Position numbers and translations under genes: made by a program. Below the pieces are notes generated by a model. That model was not told where the DNA came from, ran no database searches, and worked only from the letters and a program-made list of their open reading frames with translations. From Euryarchaeota archaeon UBA259 (GTDB lineage: Archaea; Thermoplasmatota; Poseidoniia; Poseidoniales; Poseidoniaceae), in the NCBI GenBank assembly GCA_002506275.1, contig DAXG01000027.1, positions 63,902-87,584 of the forward strand: a DNA stretch of 23,683 nucleotides. The letters run 5' to 3'. Positions 1 through 6,684 of this stretch are shown here, piece after piece; within the stretch, counting starts at the first letter, position 1, and every line of letters starts with the position of its first letter.

Positions 1-652
1 TCGATTGACCATCACCCGAAGAGACTTCAATCATGTATTCATTCATTGATGCAAGACGATAATCTTGAGCGTTGCCAGCAAAGAAGGCGGTAAGAGGAAC
101 TTTGAATTTCGCACGATCGTTGTTTAACTGCAAAGAGTCTGACCACAACGATTCACCATCAAGCGTTATCGATGCGGTTGCAGAATCGAAGGAACCACGG
201 ACATAAAAAGTAAGTTCATCCGATTCTTCGTTCAAATTAATTTCCGTGAGTGCCATTGAGGTGTCGGCAGGCACGAGGTAAAAAGCAGCATACGGGCCAG
301 CGGCAACGAGGATTGCTATGAAAATTGAGATGCCAAGCTTGACCGTATTCATTTCTCGGTCAGCCATTCGTTCAGACTGAACGAGGAGACCTGTTCCTAC
401 AACCAGAACACCAAGTACGACAAGAATACCCATTCCGCCACCTTGTAGGGCAAGAAGGCCTCCGATGAAAATCGTAATCCATCCTGCTATTGTGAGTTTG
501 AGAGGTGTGTCTGGCCCACCTGAACTTGCAGAGGAGAGTGCTGGTGCTGTAGGTTGCTGCGAAACGATGGTCACCTTTTCAGCAACAACTGTCACTTGTG
601 TTGGTTCAGATTCGGTTTTCGATGCGTTGGCTTTGTCAAGTAATCCACTCAT
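1..652 (-). CDS. Membrane protein with extracytoplasmic beta-rich domain, 3'-truncated by window edge
   Basis: An open frame runs from an ATG at 652 to the left edge without a stop, giving the first 217 residues of a longer protein. It starts MSGLLDKANASKTESEP. Residues 1-50 are a polar, Ser/Thr/Ala/Pro-rich cytoplasmic segment. Three hydrophobic helices follow at about 52-70, 73-92 and 105-127, then a non-hydrophobic, beta-type region from about 130 onward that probably lies outside the cell. A TTTAA box sits about 22 nt upstream of the ATG, as expected for a leaderless or short-leader archaeal transcript. The downstream end, and so any C-terminal domain, is outside the window. No family is recognised. 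The reading frame is well supported by its length and coherent membrane pattern; the function is unknown. Confidence 0.7.
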   Translation of the reverse strand, partial: MSGLLDKANASKTESEPTQVTVVAEKVTIVSQQPTAPALSSASSGGPDTPLKLTIAGWITIFIGGLLALQGGGMGILVVLGVLVVGTGLLVQSERMADREMNTVKLGISIFIAILVAAGPYAAFYLVPADTSMALTEINLNEESDELTFYVRGSFDSATASITLDGESLWSDSLQLNNDRAKFKVPLTAFFAGNAQDYRLASMNEYMIEVSSGDGQS

Positions 653-673
653 AGCAATCCCTGTTATGAGGTC

Positions 674-680
674 GTTTAAC
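674..680 (-). promoter_or_regulatory. TATA-like box (GTTAAAC) for the left-edge membrane protein gene
   Basis: On the minus strand GTTAAAC lies 21 nt before the ATG at 652, the spacing expected for an archaeal TATA box driving a near-leaderless mRNA. Similar TTTAA boxes precede gcvPA and gcvT. This is a sequence-only call. Confidence 0.35.
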
Positions 681-716
681 GCAGGGGATTATCAAAGCGA
701 CCCCTACAAGTGCATG

Positions 717-736
717 CTTCGACGGGATTGTCGAAG
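717..736 (-). terminator. Perfect 7-bp hairpin after the secreted protein gene
   Basis: CTTCGAC (717-723) and GTCGAAG (730-736) pair perfectly around a 6-nt loop. The hairpin starts 17 nt after the stop codon of the 753-1685 gene and lies before the next gene's TATA-like box. No T-tract follows, so it may be an mRNA 3'-end stabiliser rather than a true terminator. Confidence 0.35.
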
Positions 737-752
737 GTTTGTTCTCGTGCCG

Positions 753-1685
753 TCACAGGCCAGGGGCAGATTCGTACCAGACGACGTTTTCTTCGTCTTC
801 TTCACGGTCTTCAATGAATCGTCGGCCAGCAACTGCTGCGGCCAATGCCACCATCGAGATTGCGGGAACTATTTCGAAACCGGGGAGATAGACACCACGA
901 ACGTAGACTGTAATCATTTGAGATTCACGGATACATCCACCGTTGTTACAAGCGAATTCCGATTCTGCGAAGAAGTCGAGAACGTGGTATGCGTCGCTCC
1001 ATCCTTGTGTCTTTGGAGTTCGAGCCATGACACGAACCTTGGTCGCCGTTGGAATAGCGTCAATTTGAACCTTGACAGCAGGCAAGTTGATTGTGAATCC
1101 TGCCTCTTCGAGGTTCTCACGGCTCGATTCAGTGATACCGACCTTCATGAAATCTATTTGATTACCAAGATTGTAAACCTTAAATTCGAAGTTCTTGTCT
1201 TTCTTCGGCATCAATTGAACGAAAGGTTCGACCGCTTCGACCTGTACCAATGAATACTGCATGATGTTGACAATCATGTTGTTCTGGGACGATGCTGAGT
1301 TGATCGGAGGCAAAGAGTTGATTTCTTGCACTTGAGCAGAAACTGAAAGCGTACGGCTTTGCATCACCATGTAAGGTGTTGCTCGAACAGAGACTTGGAA
1401 GTCAACCTCGGAACTTGCACCAATGTACATGTCACCAGGCGCAGCAGTAGCAAGACCATCACTGGTAACCAGAATACTGATTTTCTCTTGATAGGTTGTT
1501 GGGTTGTTCGCAGTACAGGTCGTGAAACCGTTGTACGTCGAACCAGGCTTCACTTCGATGTTAATCGAAATTGGAGCGCATGAAAGAGACACAGCTGCTG
1601 TTGGCGTCTGTGCCGAAGCAGGTACTGCAACAATCAAAACTGAGCAGAGGTAAAGGGCTAGCAAGAAAAGAGACCGCTTAAACAT
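753..1685 (-). CDS. Secreted, C-terminally membrane-anchored beta-sandwich protein
   Basis: 310 residues. Residues 1-26 are a clear signal peptide (basic start MFKR, hydrophobic core, cleavage after ASA). Residues about 30-150 and 150-263 look like two beta-sandwich (Ig-like or NEW3-like) modules; the second has a Cys pair in the CNNGGC segment. PGFE occurs at 269-272, followed by one hydrophobic helix (about 272-287), GRR, and an acidic tail of about 20 residues. This resembles archaeal PGF-type sorting tails but with an unusually long end. The ATG at 1685 is preceded by AGGTGG (1692-1697), a fair Shine-Dalgarno at 6 nt. A TATA-like GGTTATGAG (1721-1730) would give a short leader containing it. 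It probably sits on the outer face of the cell membrane. No specific function can be given. Confidence 0.75.
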   Translation of the reverse strand: MFKRSLFLLALYLCSVLIVAVPASAQTPTAAVSLSCAPISINIEVKPGSTYNGFTTCTANNPTTYQEKISILVTSDGLATAAPGDMYIGASSEVDFQVSVRATPYMVMQSRTLSVSAQVQEINSLPPINSASSQNNMIVNIMQYSLVQVEAVEPFVQLMPKKDKNFEFKVYNLGNQIDFMKVGITESSRENLEEAGFTINLPAVKVQIDAIPTATKVRVMARTPKTQGWSDAYHVLDFFAESEFACNNGGCIRESQMITVYVRGVYLPGFEIVPAISMVALAAAVAGRRFIEDREEDEENVVWYESAPGL

Positions 1686-1771
1686 CAGGTTCCACCTATG
1701 CCCTACCCAGTGATGAGACCCTCATAACCGTTGCGCCGTGATGGCTCAGAAAATGGCGAACGAACGGGAAT

Positions 1772-1777
1772 AAAAAA
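1772..1777 (-). terminator. T6 tract directly after tRNA(CAU)
   Basis: Six T residues on the minus strand begin 2 nt after the tRNA discriminator base. Oligo-T runs are the usual intrinsic termination signal for archaeal RNA polymerase. Confidence 0.5.
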
Positions 1778-1778
1778 G

Positions 1779-1852
1779 TGGGCCCGAAGGGACTTGAACC
1801 CCTGACCCCCCGGTTATGAGCCGGGTGCTCCAACCAACTAAGCTACGGGCCC
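1779..1852 (-). tRNA. tRNA with CAU anticodon (elongator Met or Ile2)
   Basis: 74 nt. The acceptor arm GGGCCCG pairs perfectly with CGGGCCC, with discriminator A and no encoded CCA. The D-arm begins TAGCTTAG. The anticodon stem CCCGG/CCGGG encloses the loop CTCATAA, giving anticodon CAU. The T-arm is AGGGG TTCAAGT CCCTT, with one G-T pair. The first pair is G1-C72, and no initiator features (three consecutive G-C pairs closing the anticodon stem next to the loop, as in initiator Met) were recognised with certainty. CAU can be elongator Met or Ile2 (where C34 becomes agmatidine in archaea); sequence inspection alone does not settle this. It lies 43 bp after the HD gene stop on the same strand and may be co-transcribed. 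Confidence 0.93.
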
Positions 1853-1895
1853 CTGCATCGAGGGAAAGAGCACAAGCCATGAACTTAACCCTGTG

Positions 1896-3203
1896 TCATT
1901 CAAACTGGGCAAGTGAGGATTGCGAAGGTTTGACCCATTCTCGAACACTGAGTTCAAGTTCGTCACGGATTGCATCAGGGACAAAAATCAGTGCCCTCTC
2001 GTTTGGTTGCGTTAGCGAACGAACAAGCGGTGAATGGTCCGCAGCATCGCGCCCGTCTTCCAGAAGAATGCCTTGCTCATACGGCATGTAGCCACGCTTC
2101 GAGATTCGTGCGGTGATGACATCGATCGACGGATCAAATCCAGCATCAGCAACCAGTGCCTGTAAGCGAGGTAAAACAACGGTCACCATTTCAGTACTCA
2201 AGCCTTCAATACGCAACGATTTATGGAAGTCTCGGCGTGAGAGTAAACGCATTGCATAGTGAGATAAAGTTGCATCTTCATGTTCGGCCCAATCCGGTAA
2301 AGCAACTCGGACATGTGCATCGTTAAGCGCTGCATAGCCCTTGGCATCCAGATCCGAATTGAGTAACATATCCGCAAGAGAGGGTGAGAGAGTCAATTCA
2401 CCTTCTTGAGCCAATGCTCGTGCACGAGAGAGCATACGGACAAGGTAATTCTGCGTCAGCATGTTGACCTTATGGAAGTAGACTTGATGGTACATATGGT
2501 ATCGAGTCACGAGGTAGGCCTCAATCGCAGGAAGTCCCCATGATTTCACGAAAAAATGACCGTCATCACTTACTCGCAATGCACGTATGACTCGAGCAAT
2601 ATCAAACCCACCAATTTGCGCACCGGTATTTGCCTGGTCACGAACCATGTAATCCATGCGGTCAACGTCAAGTTGACTGGAGACTATTTCCTTCATGAAC
2701 GGCGGGATGGCGATACCTTCGTGCTCTTTCGCCCCGTCAAGCAGGGCAAAAAGGCGGTCGCGCCGAGTACGCCCGAGTGCCTCGAGCAAAGCGATTCCTA
2801 CTTCAGTGTCTTCAGATTCAAGCAAAACTCTGCCCCAGTGTTCATGCGAATGGTATGTTGCAAAAACTTCCGGTGATTCAAGAAGGTGTGAAAAAGGTGG
2901 GTGACCAATATCGTGCAACAAAGCCGCAAGTTGAATTAATTCTGCATCGTCGTCGGAAACAAGACCCGGCTGGACATCGTTGAGCGAATCAACAAGGGTT
3001 CGAGCAAGGTGGTATGCCCCTAAAGAGTGCGAAAAACGATTGTGGTTGGCTGCAGGAAAAACATACTCACAAGTTGACAGTTGTTGAATCGAGCGTAGAC
3101 GCTGGAATTCACGGGTGTCAATTATTTTAGCGTGAGCGGCAGGAACGAAAATATCCTTGTGAATTTCGTCTCGAATCACCCGGTCTCGCATGGCCATCCC
3201 CAT
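1896..3203 (-). CDS. HD-domain phosphohydrolase (COG1078-like, possible dNTPase)
   Basis: Numbered from the ATG at 3203, the protein has 435 residues. It carries the HD metal-site motifs of the SAMHD1/dGTPase-like group: H59 in FSHSLG, H97-D98 in LLHDIGHPPFSH, and D179 in SQLDVDRMDYMVRD. The last motif, together with EFQRLRSIQQL, is typical of COG1078 phosphohydrolases. Some relatives cut dNTPs into deoxynucleoside and triphosphate, but substrates vary, so the activity here is inferred. Start choice: an upstream ATG at 3224 exists, but a TTTTTAA box covers 3224-3230, which would place the transcript start near 3203. Family members begin just before the VIRDEIH segment, which also favours a shorter N-terminus (3203, 3197 or 3191). 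It is divergent from the OB-module surface protein gene. It is full length and intact, probably cytoplasmic. Confidence 0.88.
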   Translation of the reverse strand: MGMAMRDRVIRDEIHKDIFVPAAHAKIIDTREFQRLRSIQQLSTCEYVFPAANHNRFSHSLGAYHLARTLVDSLNDVQPGLVSDDDAELIQLAALLHDIGHPPFSHLLESPEVFATYHSHEHWGRVLLESEDTEVGIALLEALGRTRRDRLFALLDGAKEHEGIAIPPFMKEIVSSQLDVDRMDYMVRDQANTGAQIGGFDIARVIRALRVSDDGHFFVKSWGLPAIEAYLVTRYHMYHQVYFHKVNMLTQNYLVRMLSRARALAQEGELTLSPSLADMLLNSDLDAKGYAALNDAHVRVALPDWAEHEDATLSHYAMRLLSRRDFHKSLRIEGLSTEMVTVVLPRLQALVADAGFDPSIDVITARISKRGYMPYEQGILLEDGRDAADHSPLVRSLTQPNERALIFVPDAIRDELELSVREWVKPSQSSLAQFE

Positions 3204-3223
3204 AAGACCGGTCTGCTTTTCCA

Positions 3224-3230
3224 TTAAAAA
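3224..3230 (-). promoter_or_regulatory. TATA-like box (TTTTTAA) for the HD phosphohydrolase gene
   Basis: TTTTTAA on the minus strand is centred 24 nt before the ATG at 3203. It overlaps the alternative ATG at 3224 and therefore argues for the internal start. Confidence 0.4.
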
Positions 3231-3322
3231 GAACCCGCATGCTCAAATCGCGAACAATGTGGGTTTCTGGATAAGAATGAAGCATGGCAATGCCTAAGCA
3301 CGGGGCACTGGTGTAGTCGAAT

Positions 3323-5080
3323 ATGGCGGATGCTCTCAAGGACATTATGCTCAAGATAACCGATGACAATCCGGCTACACGGGGTCAAAAGTTGTGGGTT
3401 ATGTTCGCTCTTTCGTTATTCTTAGTGGCTACGTTGAACTGGTACGCTATGGTTCGCGAACCGCAAGTGGTCGAAATCGAAGACCTCGTGCAATACAAGA
3501 ACGAAGTGGTATTGGTTGAAGGAAAAGTCATTTCGTGGATTGAAGACCGATACGGCAGCGGTGAAGACCGTGTCGACTTGGTCATCGAAGACGAGACTGG
3601 AGTGATCCAAGTTCGATGGTATTCAACCGGGACAATCCCCCCCATAGGTACGAATGTGACGGCCATGGGTGATGTTGTCGACTATAACGGACGATTCTAC
3701 ATGCAGGCAACAGGCTCTGGTGCGTTGTATTGGGAAGCTAAAGATTTACCAACTCTCGAGAGAGTCTCGCTGTCAGACATCGCAGTTGCTCCTTCAGATT
3801 ATCTTGGCAAAATAGTGACGGTCAACGGTTTCATCAGTGAATCTGTAAGCCCAGATGCCGTCTACACTTCCGCATACATTACCGACCACCCAGGAAACGC
3901 TGCTCACCAAATGCAACTGCTCATTCAATCGGCAACCGGCAAGTGGATTGAATCTGATTCGAAGATTGAAGTCAGTGGAATTCTATCCTATCAAGAAACG
4001 AGCCTCCGATGGGCGCTTCATACTCAAGGGCCAGATATTCTCATCGATGGAAGCCATGTACCCCCCGTCAATCGTCTCGATTGGGCTACAGAAGCAACAT
4101 GGAGCTACCAATCCGGCAGTAAGGTCATCCTCGCAGGAACGTTGCACATCGAAGACGGCGTATGGGATCTGGTCGGACCCAGCGGCAATACCATCTGCGT
4201 TATCCCAACAACTGAAGATATCGAGAACGCTGCTGATGGAAGTTACAATAACTCCATTTTTGATGCTGAAGGACGATTAATGTGGAGCGACGACAGGAGC
4301 ACGTGGTGCATCGATGCAAACCAAGGCATGGGACAAAACCTCGTCAATCCTATGTCTGCAATGTCAATGCAGGCCATGCTGTCTGCTGACCCTGCCTCAA
4401 TGCTTGAAAACCCATACATGCATTACACCATTAACACCTACATGAAATACGCTTTCGAACCCTTGGACACTGAAGGTTACTTTGTCGACAGCCAAACCTA
4501 CACGTTTGGACAGACGACAATCGCCATGACATTCCCCGGACCCCGTACCGACTGGATTGAATCTGGTCAAGGCGTTGTTGCTGATGTCACCGTAGCATGG
4601 GACGATGAAGACATGCGAATCCGCCTCATGGTGAACTCCTACAACCTCACCGGGAATCCACCACCTCCTTCGACCCTCCTTTGGGACGATGGCGCAACAC
4701 AATGGGGCTATTCCAAAAACCAGTTTGTTCTTATCGACGGTAAAGCCGCACTCAAGGACGATGGATGGTACCTTGAACGCCCGGGGTCTGACCAATCCAT
4801 TAAACTCAATGTACAACTCAACGCTATTGGAACCGATTCAATCCATGAGAATCAATCGCTCACTTGGGAGGGTAGACTTCGTCAGATTGAACATCCGAGC
4901 CAATTATCCATCGTTTATTCCCTCGATGAAGCGGATGCGCAAGACGATGATGGCGACCGCCTTGCCGACAGTTATGAAGATGCGGCAGGCTTCAATTCCA
5001 ACACCGAAGATACGGACGGTGACGGAATCACTGACCGCGAGGAAGTGGAAAACGGCACAGGTCCAAACAGTGGAAACTAG
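3323..5080 (+). CDS. Membrane-anchored surface protein with OB-fold-like modules and Ca-binding repeats
   Basis: 585 residues. A short cytoplasmic start is followed by one hydrophobic helix at about 23-43, then a long exported region. Residues about 52-135 and 145-235 have the pattern of OB-fold modules (VVLVEGKVISWI, then VDLVIEDETGVIQVRWY; and KIVTVNGFISE). Similar strands recur near 266-295 and 467-532. The end carries two calcium-loop repeats of the thrombospondin type-3/EF-hand kind (DDDGDRLADSYED at 541 and DTDGDGITDREE at 563). OB modules bind nucleic acid, sugars or protein, so the ligand is open. The ATG at 3323 is used; 3347 (MLKITDD) is an alternative, and neither has a good Shine-Dalgarno. 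The next gene begins 12 nt after the stop, so the two are probably one operon. Confidence 0.8.
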   Translation: MADALKDIMLKITDDNPATRGQKLWVMFALSLFLVATLNWYAMVREPQVVEIEDLVQYKNEVVLVEGKVISWIEDRYGSGEDRVDLVIEDETGVIQVRWYSTGTIPPIGTNVTAMGDVVDYNGRFYMQATGSGALYWEAKDLPTLERVSLSDIAVAPSDYLGKIVTVNGFISESVSPDAVYTSAYITDHPGNAAHQMQLLIQSATGKWIESDSKIEVSGILSYQETSLRWALHTQGPDILIDGSHVPPVNRLDWATEATWSYQSGSKVILAGTLHIEDGVWDLVGPSGNTICVIPTTEDIENAADGSYNNSIFDAEGRLMWSDDRSTWCIDANQGMGQNLVNPMSAMSMQAMLSADPASMLENPYMHYTINTYMKYAFEPLDTEGYFVDSQTYTFGQTTIAMTFPGPRTDWIESGQGVVADVTVAWDDEDMRIRLMVNSYNLTGNPPPPSTLLWDDGATQWGYSKNQFVLIDGKAALKDDGWYLERPGSDQSIKLNVQLNAIGTDSIHENQSLTWEGRLRQIEHPSQLSIVYSLDEADAQDDDGDRLADSYEDAAGFNSNTEDTDGDGITDREEVENGTGPNSGN

Positions 5081-5085
5081 GGAGG
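5081..5085 (+). promoter_or_regulatory. Shine-Dalgarno GGAGG for the DUF112 permease
   Basis: GGAGG follows the preceding gene's stop codon directly and ends 7 nt before the ATG at 5093. It supports that start and translation from a shared mRNA. Confidence 0.7.
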
Positions 5086-5092
5086 ACGTTTC

Positions 5093-6604
5093 ATGCTTGA
5101 TGCCTACATGTACGAACTGAGTTGGATGCTCGCTGCTCTGTTTGGGGGTGTTGCGATGGGGACGCTTACCGGAATCATCCCCGGTTTCCACGTCAACAAT
5201 GTCGCACTTATCCTACTTGCCTTGGCACCGGGGCTGCTGAGCCTTGGAATCCCGCTTTCAGCCGTTGCTGGAATCATTGTATCGACAGGTACGGTTCACA
5301 CATTCTTGAATTATATTCCCTCAGCGCTTATGGGAGCACCAGATGCGGACCAGGCGTTATCTTTACTGCCCGGCCATCGCATGCTTTTGTCAGGTAATGC
5401 GGCGCGTGGTGTAGCGTGGTCTGCACGTGGCTCGCAGCTCGGTTTGTTCCTTTCTTTGCCGTTGATTGTTCTCGCAAGAATTGCATTCGGGCCAGAACTC
5501 GGATGGTACTCTCAACTTCGCACCTTTCTTCCGTTCATCCTCCTTACCATCTCAGCACTGCTTTTGATGACGGAAACGACACGACTCGACTGGCCGAAAT
5601 GGATTCAAGTGGCAACTGGAAAGCGACTGGGCGAAGATTCAAGATTTGCAGGTTTCTTTTCAGCCACAGCGTTCTTCTTGTTGACTGGCCTGTTTGGTTG
5701 GACCATTATCGGCCCACATGCTCTACCCGGACGTTCTCCAATCGATATGCCAGGTGCAAGTCTTCTCCTACCAAGTCTTGCTGGATTGTTCGGAATTGCG
5801 AACTTGCTGGACATCTATGCAACAACCTCACACCTGCCGCCTCAAAAAGAAAACTGGGACTTGCCTCCTGCACGACCTCTCTTGGTTCCTTGCTTTTGGT
5901 CCGGAGTAGCAGGCGCATCGATGGGTGTATTGCCTGGAATGACCGCATCACAAGCAACTGTCCTCGTGATGGGTGGGCGCAACGTCGCAGCTAAACTCCA
6001 AGGGAAACAAGGATTTGGAATGGATTGGGAAACTCGCCGATTAACTGAACTCTCTGACGACGAACTCCTGGAAATCGCCAAAGCCGAATCCGATGAGGGT
6101 GTTGAAGGTCCACAAACCAAACAAGATTTGGAAATTATTGCCATCCTTTCGGCAGTGAACACCGCCGTCACCGTTTGTGTTCTTGGTTTCCTTTACATCA
6201 TCGGCCGTTCACGCTCCGGGGCAACGCTGGCTCTCAAAGCCATGTATCCTGTTGACACATGGAGCAACACTGAGCCAACTGCAGATTTCATCCGGTTACT
6301 CGCCATCACATTGGCTGCTGGTCTTATGGCAATGCCAATCATGCGATACGTTGGCAAAGGTATGCTTCGACTGCACGCTGCAATTCCGTTGCAACAGATG
6401 ATCATGAGCGTCATCATATTCGTTGCAGCACTGGTCTTTGTGAGTACTGGGTTCATCGGACTTGCCGTGCTCATCGTCGGAACCATGCTCGGACTTCTCC
6501 CACCACGTCTTGGAATACGCCGAAGCCACGCCATGGGTGTCATTCTTGTTCCAATCACCTATTTGCTGTTCGAGAACCTTGTCGATAACGCAGGTTTCCT
6601 TTGA
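5093..6604 (+). CDS. DUF112/TctA-family integral membrane permease
   Basis: 503 residues, almost entirely hydrophobic helices. The family's glycine/proline motif occurs twice, once in each half: GTLTGIIPGFHVNN at 23-36 and GASMGVLPGMTASQ at 274-287. This is the internal duplication known for TctA-type permeases (PF01970, archaeal COG1784). A charged loop of about 45 residues (301-346, rich in Glu/Asp/Lys) splits the C-terminal half. Bacterial TctA works with TctB and a TctC binding protein to import carboxylates; neither partner is present here, as is usual for archaeal members, whose substrates are unknown. The start is fixed by GGAGG 7 nt upstream. It lies 12 nt after the OB-module surface protein gene, so that exported protein could conceivably assist it, but this is inference. 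Confidence 0.9.
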   Translation: MLDAYMYELSWMLAALFGGVAMGTLTGIIPGFHVNNVALILLALAPGLLSLGIPLSAVAGIIVSTGTVHTFLNYIPSALMGAPDADQALSLLPGHRMLLSGNAARGVAWSARGSQLGLFLSLPLIVLARIAFGPELGWYSQLRTFLPFILLTISALLLMTETTRLDWPKWIQVATGKRLGEDSRFAGFFSATAFFLLTGLFGWTIIGPHALPGRSPIDMPGASLLLPSLAGLFGIANLLDIYATTSHLPPQKENWDLPPARPLLVPCFWSGVAGASMGVLPGMTASQATVLVMGGRNVAAKLQGKQGFGMDWETRRLTELSDDELLEIAKAESDEGVEGPQTKQDLEIIAILSAVNTAVTVCVLGFLYIIGRSRSGATLALKAMYPVDTWSNTEPTADFIRLLAITLAAGLMAMPIMRYVGKGMLRLHAAIPLQQMIMSVIIFVAALVFVSTGFIGLAVLIVGTMLGLLPPRLGIRRSHAMGVILVPITYLLFENLVDNAGFL

Positions 6605-6684
6605 GCCTTACAACCATCACTCCGTGAATGTTTAGGGGAAAGTGATATGCCCTTAGACTCAGCCCACAGGCTGTTGGTGGCACC

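Noticed and set aside
465-1253. 262-codon plus-strand open frame
   Set aside because: It lies opposite the secreted protein gene and the left-edge membrane protein, both with coherent signal or membrane patterns; its own translation is Cys-rich and shows no domain pattern.
1710-1760. C/D-box-like RNA (GTGATGA at 1710-1716)
   Set aside because: A C-box-like motif is present but no convincing D box (CTGA) follows at a suitable distance.
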